64,000 bases of DNA from contig JAJTUQ010000001.1 in NCBI GenBank assembly GCA_021399445.1, positions 7,378,001 to 7,442,000 on the forward strand. The letters are read 5' to 3'. The stretch comes from Xylogone sp. PMI_703 (lineage: Eukaryota > Ascomycota > Leotiomycetes). The notes under the pieces were generated by a model that was not told the DNA's origin, ran no database searches, and worked only from the letters and a program-made list of their open reading frames with translations. This document shows, piece by piece, positions 1-14,739 of the stretch (position 1 is its first letter; the number at the start of each line of letters is the position of its first letter). The translations under genes and the position numbers were made by a program.

Positions 1-731
1 ATATGGCAGTTCCTAAGCTGACTGATCCTAGGTCCAATTTGCAAGAGCAAATGCTTTGGCGTCTTATAAGGCGAAGACCTCGGAGGATATTGCAGCGGTA
101 GGTGTTACGAAAGTTTTGATTATATAGACGATCTAAGAAGTCCAGGCCGCGAGCATTGTCACACATATTTTCCATGAGATGAAACTACATGTTGAATATT
201 GTGAAGGCTTTGGTGTTTCTCAAGCAGAGATGGAGGCCTCTGAGGAAAGTCAAGGTATGTACACTTTGCGCAGTGTCTAGATCTAATAGACTAAATGTGT
301 TCAAAGCGTGCACTGCATACACAAGGTATGTCAATGCTCTACTGTGGGGACAAAGAGCTATGCACTAACAGAAGGAGATACGTCCTGGATGTTGGCCAAT
401 CCGAGGACTGGATCGCATTGCAGATAGCTATGGCACCTTGCTTGATTGGATATGGCCATATTGCCCAGAGACTCTTCAATGACCCTGAAACGAAACGTGA
501 AGGCAACATATACTGGAAATGGATTGAGAACTATGTAGCCGACGATTACGTTGAAGCTGTTAGAATCGGTTCAGGTATAGTGGAATACTCCATCTATAAA
601 TGATGATTAACTGACCAGGGCAAAAAGAACTGATAGAGAAGCATATGGTGCAACAGTCGCCCAGTCGGATAGAAGAGTTAGTTAAGATATTTATCCATGC
701 AACCAATGTAAGAGTCCAGAATTCAAAATAG
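1..731 (+). CDS. TenA/THI-4 domain protein, C-terminal part (THI20-like), cut by the window edge
   Basis: This is the 3' end of a thiamine-pathway gene. Joined exons give a TenA/THI-4 domain: exon about 33-101 (reads QFARANALASYKAKTSEDIAA), exon 148-246 (HEMKLHVEYCEGFGVSQAEM), a tiny exon near 298-319 (ACTAYTR), exon about 380-574 (DVGQSEDWIALQIAMAPC, then KREGNIYWKWIENYVADDYV) and exon 619-731 (ELIEKHMVQQSPSRIEELVK). The in-frame stops between these blocks fall inside short introns with good GT and AG ends, so the gene looks intact rather than broken. In fungi this domain is usually the C-terminal part of hydroxymethylpyrimidine/phosphomethylpyrimidine kinase (Thi20 type), where TenA acts as a thiaminase II-like salvage domain. 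The kinase part would lie left of the window, so a stand-alone TenA protein cannot be excluded. The exact last codons are uncertain. Confidence 0.75.
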
Positions 732-1240
732 GGGATGCATGCTAACTAAGTGAATCTGAAGATGGAGAGAGGGTTTTGGGACATGGGCTCTGGCTAAAGA
801 AATGGGCGGTAGAACATAGCTGAACATAGATCCAAAGTATAATACTCCTATAGGTAGATGGTCTATCGGTATACCACGGTATATACCCTCATCATTCAGA
901 TACAGTGAATCACATGATGAGACTTGGTAATCACTGTCGGATACCTCCGTATCGCCCCTTGAGGTTATCGAGTGGCGAGCCGAACATCTCTGCACGCTAA
1001 ATTAACGAACTAATCCAAATAAAGCGTAGTTCAGCGACTACCTTAATATTTTTTTGTGCAAACATCTTTCGCTCGATCCCAAGTGTTCACTCCTGCCTTC
1101 TACACTTCATCAACTTTCAAACATAGACCTTCTTCTCATCGATTAGAAGAGCTATTTGGAGATCTGTACCGTCGACAGTCCTCTACATCGCTCATTCGTT
1201 ACCAATACACCTGTTTTCATTCCAGAGGCATCAGATCAAC
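732..1240. other. Intergenic region with the DBP2 5' leader
   Basis: No coding frame is supported here. The last 200 bases before the DBP2 start are pyrimidine-rich with short ACTTCATC/TTCATC words, as expected of a promoter and 5' untranslated leader of a highly expressed fungal gene. Confidence 0.5.
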
Positions 1241-3753
<2,513 letters not shown>

Positions 3754-6700
3754 TATGTCTTCGTATCAGCACCAGGCTGGAGCTCGACCTTCATGTCTGG
3801 TAAATCCAATCACTAGGCATGGAGGTCTCAGCACCCAAGGTGAACATCGCTTTGCAGGTCGTTTAGGCGTTAGGCATTCTTTTTCGAGGGACTGGACTTT
3901 AGAACGCTGTGATTTGGGAAGTATGTCTTTCCATTGTAATTGTCATCTGGTCCTTTCCTTTTCTATTATTTCATGGGCAGGGATAGATTGAGACAAAAAA
4001 AGAGCAGGCTGAGATTCTGCCAAATGCTGGCCTAATTCCATAGATTTTTATATGTTGCTCATTTTTTATTTGCAACTGCTATTCAGAGCTCGAAGAGGGC
4101 CTAGGCTCTCCTCGAGACGTATTTTTCTACCGAGGAAGGCTTGCATGTAGATATAGGACAACAAATAGTGACTATGATCATTTTGATAGAAATAAACAAG
4201 TCTTTTACGAAATATAAATATGGTGCTAGAAAGTGACTGTTCGTTCGTTCTCCTGGGTAAACTACATAACTGCATTAAGATATTTGAGCCTGGAAAAGGA
4301 GAGGACTTGTATGTATGACGCGGTCAAATACTTTGTTGGAACTTCGGCCTCTATCAGGAGAAGTCCCAGTACTGCAGGTATCGTAGCATACCGATCTTGA
4401 CAATACTGTAAAACAATATGACCAACAATGATCACCCCGGCCAATAAATCTATATCGCGGGGCCGCATAAATACCATAAAGGGCTGCAATATATGGCCCC
4501 CGATTGATTCCTACATAATTAGTAGGGTAGTAATTGCCGTGCCTTCCAAAACAGCCTTTTCTACTACTCGGTTACAGATGAGGTTCGCATTCTCTTCTCT
4601 TCTCGCATTCGCTGTCATACTTGGTACTTGGTGCTTGGTGCTTGGGGGGTTTCATCACAGAAAACGAGCGAATGCTACGGTACGGTACGTACAACCCCCA
4701 GTGAATTGTATTCCATAATGGATTGTTACTGTGGTATAAGGGCGACGAGAATACCCAAAAGAGCAATGTACATTGCATTAAACTGTACAATTTACGTTCC
4801 AGGACAGGGCTGGACAGGGTTTAATTTCGCAACTTAACCCCGATTTGCAAGTCCTGGCATAAGGAGGGACAGCCAGATGAAGAAGTGCGGTGGGATGGGA
4901 TTATTGCCCAAGGAGAAGGAAGGGGCCAAGGCCAAGCGAATGGGCAAACTGTGGCGGCGCTGCCTGATATCGTTAGGGTGGAGGTCGTCTTGGTGTGCTG
5001 CTAGCGCACGCCACAAGCAGGCTGTTTTTGTGGCACGAAGCAGGGCGTGGCTGGGAGCGCCATGTCTGTTGATGATGGGTTTCTTTTCTTTTTTTTGCTG
5101 TTAACGCAGCTTGGGGTTGGGCTTGGGGTTGGGCCCCGCGGGAACTATTGTAGATCGGCATTTAGTGTGTCTGTGTGTCTGTGTGTCTGCGTGCGCGTTA
5201 GGTAGATGGTGTGTGTTAGGGTGTTAGGTGGTGATTAGTCGCCCGCTTCTGGACGGCCGTGCAGCAAGGAGGGAAGGGAAAGGGAATTGTGTGTCCAAGC
5301 AAAGCTGGCGGGCTTGCAGGCTGCGAACACCGCGAGAAGACCCCAAGACCTTCTTGGTCACTAGGCTTGTGTTACATCAGGTTGAATATTGCACTGTTGC
5401 TGGTGAGTAAGATGATGCTGAGGCTTGAGCCTTTCGATGTGCTAGCGATGCGGTGATGCGGCGAAGGAGAGACAGCGCGTGTTGGTGTCGATGGAGAGAG
5501 AGAAGAGAAGGAATACTCCTCTGCTCTGGTTGTGCGGTTGTTGTGTCTTGAATCTGGTGTCCCCAGGCCTCATCCGCGGAGGTCTTACTCCAGTCATCAA
5601 CGGGCAGAGACATGCTCATGGTTGGTGATCGTTCCAAATCCTCAGGTTCTGATGCAAAACCTGGTGATATGGCAAGGGCAACGCCGGATTCCAACCACAA
5701 GTACCGTACCGTCACCATACGGTACGTAATTACAGCACAGTACAGTTATAATTTGGGGGCCTCATCACTCAAAAAACCGCCCTCAAGCCATCCATCGCCG
5801 CTCATCACCGCCACATTGCAGTACCGCGTCGTCTGACACGGCGGCCCTCGACTGTACGGCAAGCCCTAGAGCCCTGTCGGTTTCCGCCCGAGGATTAATT
5901 CTGGCGTGTGCAGCGGAGACATTCTTATTCCTTCAAGGTTCTGGCCGCCGTCGCATCGCGGCACCACCTTCGTACCCCATCCACCACCACCGCACCCCTG
6001 CCGCTCATCGGGCCCCTCGCCAAGCCTAGCACGTCTGGGCATTCAAGCATTGGGGGCTAGCTTATTGGACGTGGTCCAGGGGGGGGTCACCGCTGCAGCG
6101 TGGCTTGCGGTGGAGGATATGCCTCTGCCGGCTCCCAGTTTGGGTGAGCACATCCGAGGTGGTCAGCTCTGCCTGCCCTGTCTCTGTCAAGCCTGTGAGC
6201 CTGTGAGCTGTGTATCGTGTATCGTGTATCGTAATCACGGCTCGGGAGTCCACTCTGTGCCCGCCCACCTCCAACAGGTCAAGCATCCGTGGAGGAGGAA
6301 GCGTCGGAGAGAGACCCCTTCACTCGCCGAGCACGGCACTCCCCGCTGGCGCAGCAAAGAAAGCCCTCCTCGTACAGGTTCATCTGATCAAGAATAGATT
6401 GATTATTGGGGCCATTATTACAGTTAAGTACAGTAATACTGGACGGTCCTTGTGGATTGCGGGAGCGACTCGGAGGGCGTGGAATACGGCAAAAAGAGCG
6501 TCGCCGGTTCCGGCTTGGTGGTGAGCTCTAACTCCGGGAGCTATCCCTCGAGCCATCCTTTCCAGCACCTCCCCCTTGCATCGAAGCATTAATCTTAGTC
6601 GAGATCTAAAACCACTGCTCCGGCTCCTCGATCTGGCCTAGAAGGAGAAACGCGGAGGCTGCTCGTCCACTCAGGCGACGCGTTTGCACCACCAACCAGC

Positions 6701-9700
6701 CGTCAAATTTAATGCCTTCACCCAAGACCAGCGTCTCGGGAGAGCTACTGCGGGCGAGCAAACCTAAGCAGCAGCCCAAGGGCACACACAGCGTGCACCC
6801 TCCCCAAGCGCCCGCGGTGGTGTGTTCCTCCGCCTATGACCCGGCCGCAGTCTCCAGATGCTGCAAGGGAAGGAAACGACATCTCAACGTCCATGTATCG
6901 AAGCCCGCCTTCGAACAGCCGTTGATCTTCCACGTCAAGAAAGTAACCTCGCACTGCTGCAATGCAGCCTCCGTGCCTCTTGTCACATATGGAATCCTTC
7001 GCAGATGGCTGCCTCCAGTCTGCGTCTTGCCCCAATAATTACTCCCGTCAGATCCGAGGAGTTTGCACCGTGCTGTGTTTGTGTTTGCGCATGGGTGGGG
7101 AAGGGACCCCAAATTTCGCTGTATCGCATCGATCCGATCGCCCGCAAAATACCGCGACTGCGAGCGCTCCCGAGCAGAAAGACTGATATCATTACGAGGA
7201 GGAATCCGAAGATATTACTCCACGATATGCAGAGCTGCGTCAGCGCCACACCGGGTTGGTGGTTGCTCGCTTGCTGATGTTGTAAGCTGACGCTGAAGGC
7301 TTCTGGACGGTGGTGTAACTTTAAAAGACCTCTCTGAAGATTGCGGGCTCATTACCCCGTTTCGGTTCCATACAAGCAGACAGAAAGAAAGAGAGTTAGG
7401 CATCACATTGTCCTTTTGCGGAAGCGCAATCGCGACTGGGCAGACCATCACTAGTGGGGACCGCTCAGTAAGCAACTATCTCCGTGGACTACGTATTGAT
7501 GGGATAAGATGAGGTCAGTCAAGGATGGAAGAAGAAAAATTTCTCGTCATGACTGAACATCGTATGTATGTATGTTGCGGATGTATGCCCTGGTGCGGTG
7601 CCTCACCAACTTGAGCGTATGCCGGAAGAAGAAGGCCACCGAGGCCCGGCAGAAAAGCTTCAGTCCAGCAAGTGGTGATTCGTGAGGTGGGGTCGCCCGG
7701 CCCGACCGAGGCCTACGGCAAATTCTCGCAGCTGGGCCTTTTGTTCTTGTCGAGCTGGTGTCTCTGATGAGTTGGATGCCGGTATTTGACGATTACAATT
7801 ACTGTGCTTCATTGGAAAAATGGGTGGACTTTCCTTACACCGATGTGGCCTGGGGCGGCGGTGGGCCAGGTTGCGGGGCAAAAAGCAAGTCCCCCATCTT
7901 TCACGGTCTTCATTCAGTCGGTGGTTCATTCCCATCCATCCAGAGCCCTGTTCACATGTCTGCAGGGATCGAAGCAGCATAGCATACGCAGCATACGCAG
8001 CATACGCAGCAGCAGCAGTTCAAAGCAGATTCCTCTTTTCCCGTCAACGGTGGGATTACGCTGCATCCCTGAAACAATCTGAAACATTTTCCAAGCAGCT
8101 TCTTCAATGCTCGGTCATGGTGGATAATAATAATCAAACGGAGCAGATGCGCAGGCATGAATGGCTTGTAGGTACCGTACCTCGAGAGAGGCAGGATGCG
8201 TAATGGCTCACCGCTCTCACCGGGCAAACATGCGTCTGACGGGAACGTGGCCTGGTAGCTTGCAGTACGCAGAACGTCCGCTCGAAGGATCGTACCCGTA
8301 TACCGTACACGCTCCTCAGGCACACGAGCGTTGCATCGAGGGTTGATCTCGGAGAGTTTTATTTTTGTGTGTTTGCTCGCTCATCCATCGCGGATTGTGA
8401 GACCTCTGGGGCTTCGTGTTTTTCGGTCAGTGACCGTCTGTCTGTCCCATGTCGAGATTGGATCGCCGCGGACACTCTATTGCGCGTCTCCCAAGGCAAT
8501 TCTGACCACCCCTTCTTTGGGTTTGCGCGGAGTCATCCATCTCATCTCCTCCTTTTTTGGCTCTTGTTCAAATAATTCCAGCGCTGTAGTATTATTAAGG
8601 TGTGTCTCAGAGCAAGCATGGACAGGCTCTTGCACCAATTGAGGCGGGAGAACGTGTTTCTGGAAGGCCCTGCGCAGTGCATCCTCCCGGGAATATTATT
8701 AAACCGATGATGAATCAGTCGTCCTGCATCCTGCGAGAAGCATCATGTGTTACCGTCCCTCCACTCGGGAATCTTGGTGTTAACGTTGGCATCCTTGGTC
8801 ATATCAAACGTCGCTAGTCATATCTCCAATGTTTGTCCAGGAATCCGAGAAATTGGACTTCCCGCTTGATCCTTACTAACCGGAGTCGACACGCGATTGG
8901 TGGATGACTAACTCGCATTCAGCCTCTTGCAGTATTTTTGCACGTCTGCATACGTTTCCCGCTCCGCTCAGGACGGTACATTATCTCCGCTTGGGATTGC
9001 AACCCTGAAAGAATAATATCACAGTCCGGTACACGTACGGCAAAGGAAAGATATCCTGTGCAGATGGAAAAATTGGACCCCAGCTGAGCCTCCCTGGAGC
9101 TGGACTCGTGACCTCCTGCAAAACCATGCACGACGAATTCAGTACGTTTTTGCTGACTCGGCGCAGGGTCATGCTCGGCTTCCCTGATTCTGGTGCCCAG
9201 CACTTCGGCCAGTGACCGCCTGGCTCTCGAATAATACCGGTATGCGTGGTCTGAGAGACTTTTTCTCGCAAGTTGATCCTGCTCCACCGGCACAAGCAAA
9301 ACTGGAATGCGGTCCGCCTTTCGAAATCCATCTGCAGGCTGGCAGGTCGTTACGATTGGACTCGGCAGGCCACAGGTTCGCTTCGCCTGCCCAGATTGGC
9401 ATTCCAGCCACGAGTTCTCTGTGACGTTCCCCCTCTACTCCGTATGCGGGCTTCGCTGAGAACTGCATCTCGCAGCCAGGCATCTTGGATTTCTCGGATG
9501 GAGACTGGTAGACGAGCCCTCCAATGTACGGCCACGTTGCCCTTCATCGCAACTCTTCGCAACTCCTCGCACATCGGGTTCCCACCATCGAGAGATTATT
9601 GGGTGGTGAAGCAAATGCATGCCGTACGCTGGATGCTGGACGCTGAACCACCTCCCCCAGTCCGTGGAGGGGTCTTTCTTCTGCGTGCGGATCCGGTGTG

Positions 9701-12700
9701 CAAAAGTGCCCTGGCATCAGTTCTCCAAAACTTCCGTCTGCTTTTCTCCACGGTGAGCTCATCAATGTTCCAATTTGACACACCAAAACGGATAATACGG
9801 AAAATCAGAGAACATTGGAGACCACATATCCCGGCGTTTGCATATTATATCCGCGCATCGGTTTTCGTCGGCCATCCGCCGGGAGCAACCTGAATCTTTG
9901 CCAGGTGATCCGGGAAGCTTTGCGCAACAGGTCATAGATTTTCATGTCGTGAGGGCCGGCTGTGTGTGCGAGTAGCAGCAGCAACAGCTCTGGCCGTATA
10001 TACTCGGTGATACTGTATATAGCAACAGTCAATCGCGGGAGCTGTAGTGTCAGCTGTCAGGGCAAGAAAAAGCTCTACCGTGCCACTAGGGCAGGATCGC
10101 TGCAGCGTCTGCCGCCCCTAATTCACGATCCAGCGATCTAGCAGGTTTTTAAGGTTGCCCATCGCTCAAGATTTTAGTCGCTCTGGCACGCGATTTTAAG
10201 GTGCTCTCCCTAGCCTTGCCGTGTGAAACGACGCCTACTGCATGGCCTGGAAAGTCTTCCCATCAGACCTCTGGCACGCCTCACTACTGTACCTCCGCGA
10301 TCATAGTCTATCCCAGGCATCTGGGTCGCCTACACAAGCGCTGCCTATCCCCTCCATCTCTAGGAGCAGACCAAGCCCGGAGCGTCTGACTACCTGGACT
10401 ACTATTAAGCTTAATGTAAAAAGAAAATGATATCGTTTTTTGGCTTCATCGCAAGCTTGTAGCTACATCGGGTCGTGGCGCTGCGCCCAAACTAATTATA
10501 ACACCAGTGCTTCCTCCCAAACCCCCCATCTGTCCGCTGTGAGCTGCCATGATTGAGCAGGTGCGTGCTGTATCGTACTTGTACGATTCCGTGTACAGTG
10601 TAGGTTTTATCGAGCAATTCCCCGCTCTTGAAACCACAAGGTAATCCACTGACCGCCGATGACCCGCTCCGACACCTTCATCTTTTGCGCGGGAAAATCA
10701 ACTCAGCGAGGTGGTTGCTGATAAATGCCTGTCGCAGCGGACCAGCCCTGGGTTGGGGCCAGGGCTGTGGTGCCTTAGGCGTCTGACGGGCGGACGCCGC
10801 TTGAAGCTCGGGTCTGGTTGGGTGTGGAGGCGCTACTACATAAAGGGTCGAGGATGAATCGAGTTAGCCTGACTCGCTACATGTTCCATGCTCTCTCTAC
10901 TGTACTTTCTCTGCCCACCTCAGCCAAACCTCAAGCCCATCTTGTTGCGATAATTTTCCTATCTCTCTTCAACTGCTGAGTCAAGATACCCGGCCGGAGT
11001 GCTCATATTTGTCAGAGCACGCTGCCTACCTCGGCAAAACCCCCAGATTTGCTTGGAAAAGTTGCTCCAGCAAGAACAATTGGACCTCCTGCTTGAACAG
11101 CACAGAACGGTCCAATTGGGAAAGAGGCAAATCTTGACATCAAGAGGAACGTGCGCCTGAATTGGCTCTTGCTTCTCCAGATCCAGATTGATTGCCCATC
11201 CGACGGCCATTTCATTTGTATGCCTATTATTTCTCCTTGACTTGCCCTGCAACGGCATCGCGCTGAACGCAAGTGCCGTAGGCTAAACCCAGAGCCGTAG
11301 ACGAGGCGGCTACTGCGAACGCTACTGTACTCGAACACGACTACGGTTGAACGGTCCACACGCTGCACCGTCGCCCATCTTCAGGCCTCACGACAACAGA
11401 CAAGACGCCGGTCAACGCTTGAACAGCGGTGCCCTCAATCAGCTACCGTACGCGCTATTGCTTCCGCCGCCAGCTTTGCCCAGCTACTTTACGTCCCGAG
11501 CACCAAGCCCTCAACCCCACGACGCGATCCCACTCTGCAGCCGACGACCATCCATCCCATCGCAGCCTCAGCGGCCCCCTCAAGGATCAACGTCGGTTAC
11601 GAGATTTAGAACAGAGGTGGTTGAGATAAACATTTGACGGACGCGCGAACGACTGAGCAGCCGCAACGCTTGTGCAATGCCGGTGCAGTTATAGTACTGT
11701 AGATATCTCTATTCATCTGTGAAGCGATCCCAGATCTCGAGGGCGATCCAGACACCGCCTAAGGAAACTGATTACCGTGCGCTTTCCAAGTCACAGGTCC
11801 ATTGGGTCTCGAGACCAGAGACCAGAGACCAGCTCAAGCGGAGGGTTGCAGGAATCCCAAAAAGGAGATTCCTCTGCAACAGGTGGCTCTGAGAGTCCTT
11901 GCTCCTCCACACGAGTCAGAGCACGGTAGAGCACAGTAAGAGAGGCATTCCGAACGGCCCCCACCTGGCGCAGCTGCGTCATCGGAGGACCATTTCCCTT
12001 TTGTCTTGGAAAGCTTTTTGTCAGGGGATTACGGCGCAAGTCATCATTACAGCAGAGAAGGGGCGCAACTTCTCACTCATTGCCCAGCAGAATTTGCAGA
12101 CCCGGTTTGTCGCACACCAAGGCATTCATCAGTACCGTACCAACACAGTCAATCAGATCAATATATCTCGTAATCTTCCTCGGAAGTTCGCGCCCTCTTG
12201 CGCTCATTGCGCTGCCTCGCTCGCCCTTCCAAAAGGGGCCATCGACGAGGCAAAAAAGACGAAGGAGTTCGCCAGCTTGTGAGAGGCGCCAGGAGGTTGC
12301 TATCGACCCGAGGCTTAGTGCCGAGCAGAGCAACTGCTGTCCACAGTGTTATTGAGCCAAATCGCAGGTCTGGGGGACTTGGTGGACGGATTGGGGCAAG
12401 CGGGCCTCCACTGGTTCAGCAGGAGACGGTGTGCGGTGGCCACTCAGGAAGCGTGACGTGATCTGCAGCGTCGGAGGGTGCGCTATCGTGTAGGCGCGCT
12501 AGTGTGGGCAGCGGGTCCTAGGTGGGTTTTGCTGGGCCTGGCTCGCGCTAGGCACTAGGGACTGAGATCGAGGGTGATCGGCGTCCCCTGGGGACAAGGG
12601 CGAAAGGAGGCTAGGCCAGGGTTTTCTTGGAGAGTGGCGCATCGCGGTCTCTCCAACCTCCAGCACCACAAGCACCAGATTCAAGCCTTCGTTTGCCCCA

Positions 12701-14739
12701 AGTGCTCACGCCTGCAGCACGGCCACGCGATTCTGCTCTGGCGGACGTGCAGTAGCCTGGTAAATCTCCCTCGTCACCCCCAGGTCCAAGGCCAGGAGGG
12801 CAGAGAAACGAGGGGAAGGGGAGAAAAAGCAAAGAAGGGACAAGCAGAAACTTTGTCAACTCACAGCGCGGCTGCCCTGGTACATGCTCAATTCATCTTC
12901 ATTTTTGAACGTCGACGACGACCAGGGCAAACAACCACAACCACCACAGGCATTACCGGTGGATTAGTACCGCTCAGTAACAGTGCAGCTCAGTCCTTCG
13001 TAGACAGAAGAAAAGCACAGGGCAGCGCACTGCAAAAGAGCGCCCGTCCGCCCGTCGCCGCGAAGGAGGAAAAAAAATATTTTTTTGCCCGCGCGCCTGT
13101 TGTGCCCGCCCTTGCCCTGCGCGCATCTTTTCTCCTCCAGCATCTGCTCTGCGGCAGTCCCCATCTTGCCCATCTCGCCCTTTTCCTCGTTGCTGCTACA
13201 GTACCCGTACGGTACAGTAACTGGTGGACCCCATCGGCTGCCTCGCTGCCTCTGGCCCCATCCTGCCACTGCGGTGTCTCTCTGGCCCACGGTGGGCAGG
13301 GGCCAATCAGTGCTGGCGCAGTGCCTTGAGCGGCCGCCCGTGATCACTGCCAGAGGGTTGCCGCTTAGGGTGGCCCGGGGTGGAGCCGGATTGCGCTGAA
13401 TTTGCATCAGCGTGCAGCCACTAGCGCATGCTCGGGTCCCAGACTTTCGAGTGGTCGCACCAGATTTGCCTTGGCGGCCCTGGGGAGGTCTTGGTCGCCG
13501 CTCGCTGGGTCGCCTGTTTTAGCTCGCCCTCTTAGTCGCCCTCTGGTCGCGCCCATGGGTCGCTGGTCCCTCCCCTCCCCTTGCACACCCACACGCACCT
13601 CGCACAACCCTGTCCCACCCTGCCCACTTGCCCACCTTCGGTCAAGAGGACCTCATCCTTACGTGACCGACCGGTTTTCTCGCTCCCCTCCCCTCGCACC
13701 GCCGCTCTGCACTACTTGCCCTTGGGTCCGCCAACCCTTTCCTTTCTCTTACTACCTCACCTTACTACACTACTGACTCTTCCTACGCAAACGCAAAAAA
13801 AAAAAACCAACACCGCCGCCCCAACCTGGCTGCCGCAGACTAGTCACTGAGACAACCCTGGCCCAGCGAGAACCTTCCTAGCGGTGGCTTGTTCTGGCTT
13901 GTCCTGCTGCTGTTTTCCTGCTGTTGCTGCTTTGGCTGCTTTGCTGCGCTTCGCGTTTTCCCATCTGCCATTATTCCTTTCCCCATCGCGACAGACCCCC
14001 AGAAAAGCGCACTACGACGCTTCCGGCCGCTTCGCATTGCCGACTACGCCCTTCTTGGGCTGGACTGTAAATAATTGCAGCATTGCTTCCTTCCTCTCAC
14101 ACGTTTCTGTTTTCAGCCCCCCTCGAACAAAGCCCAAGGGAGAGAGTTTCTCGTTTTTCTTCTCTTGCGCTGGAACCAAACCAGGACAGTACCGTACAAT
14201 AGGAGACAAAACGATTACACAGTACAGTACAGTACCAGATCGTACTGTGAACTATTCTACCATAATTCCCAGGAAAAAGCTCCACTGCAGAAAGGGCGAA
14301 GTCTTGAGCGGAATTAGGACGGTCCTGGATTAGTTCGCCGCGCTACTCGAGATCGCCTCACACAGGGAAGGGCACGAAAGAGACGCACCAAAAACCGCAC
14401 CAAACACGCACCAACCCACCAAGCTCTCACCTTTTTTTCGCGCCAGCCCAGGGAGAGAGAGACACCAACCAACCTCTGGTTCCCTTCGAAATAAACCTTC
14501 CACCTTTCGGGAATCGTCAGTGCTCTTGCGATTCTGCTGCTCCACAAAAAGCGCAACCCAGTGCCTGCCACTTCGGGACGTCCACTACCTCACCTTTCGC
14601 TCACTACTTACTGCTGAGCAAAGAAAAGAGACACGAGAGAGAGAGAGTCTGGTCTGGGTGCAGCGCCGGCACTTGCGTTCGTCACTGGTTCATCTTTAGC
14701 CACGGCGATACCCCAGAAAAGCCCGAAGGTTCTGCTAGT
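3754..14739. other. 11-kb gene-free GC-rich region upstream of con7
   Basis: I found no reading frame with recognisable protein motifs, plausible splice joining or good composition on either strand. The longer open frames (for example 9273-9893 and 12574-13329) read as low-complexity or random peptides. The stretch holds many short tandem triplications (TGTATCG at 6211, GCATACGCA at 7978, GACCAGA at 11812), TAC-N-GTA palindromes (4676, 5701, 8170, 13200, 14187, 14221), a (TGTGTCTG)n tract at about 5165-5195 and an A12 run near 13796. The last 2 kb are rich in C and CT and probably contain the con7 promoter and leader, with a GA tract at about 14637-14647. A long non-coding transcript could hide here, but nothing in the sequence proves one. 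Confidence 0.6.
7978..8018. repeat. Tandem GCATACGCA repeat running into (CAG)n
   Basis: About three copies of a 9-base unit GCATACGCA are followed by four CAG units. This is a small non-coding satellite inside the gene-free region. Confidence 0.8.

Noticed and set aside
1..300. Reading the TenA gene as a pseudogene because of in-frame stops
   Set aside because: The stops fall in short introns with valid ends, and the joined frame restores the conserved domain.
9273..9893. 206-codon open frame in the gene desert
   Set aside because: The composition is random, there is no recognisable domain, and several overlapping frames of similar quality exist on both strands.
12574..13329. 251-codon open frame upstream of con7
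   Set aside because: The peptide is a mix of Arg/Gly/Pro/Ser low complexity with no domain, and the GC-rich sequence makes long random frames likely.
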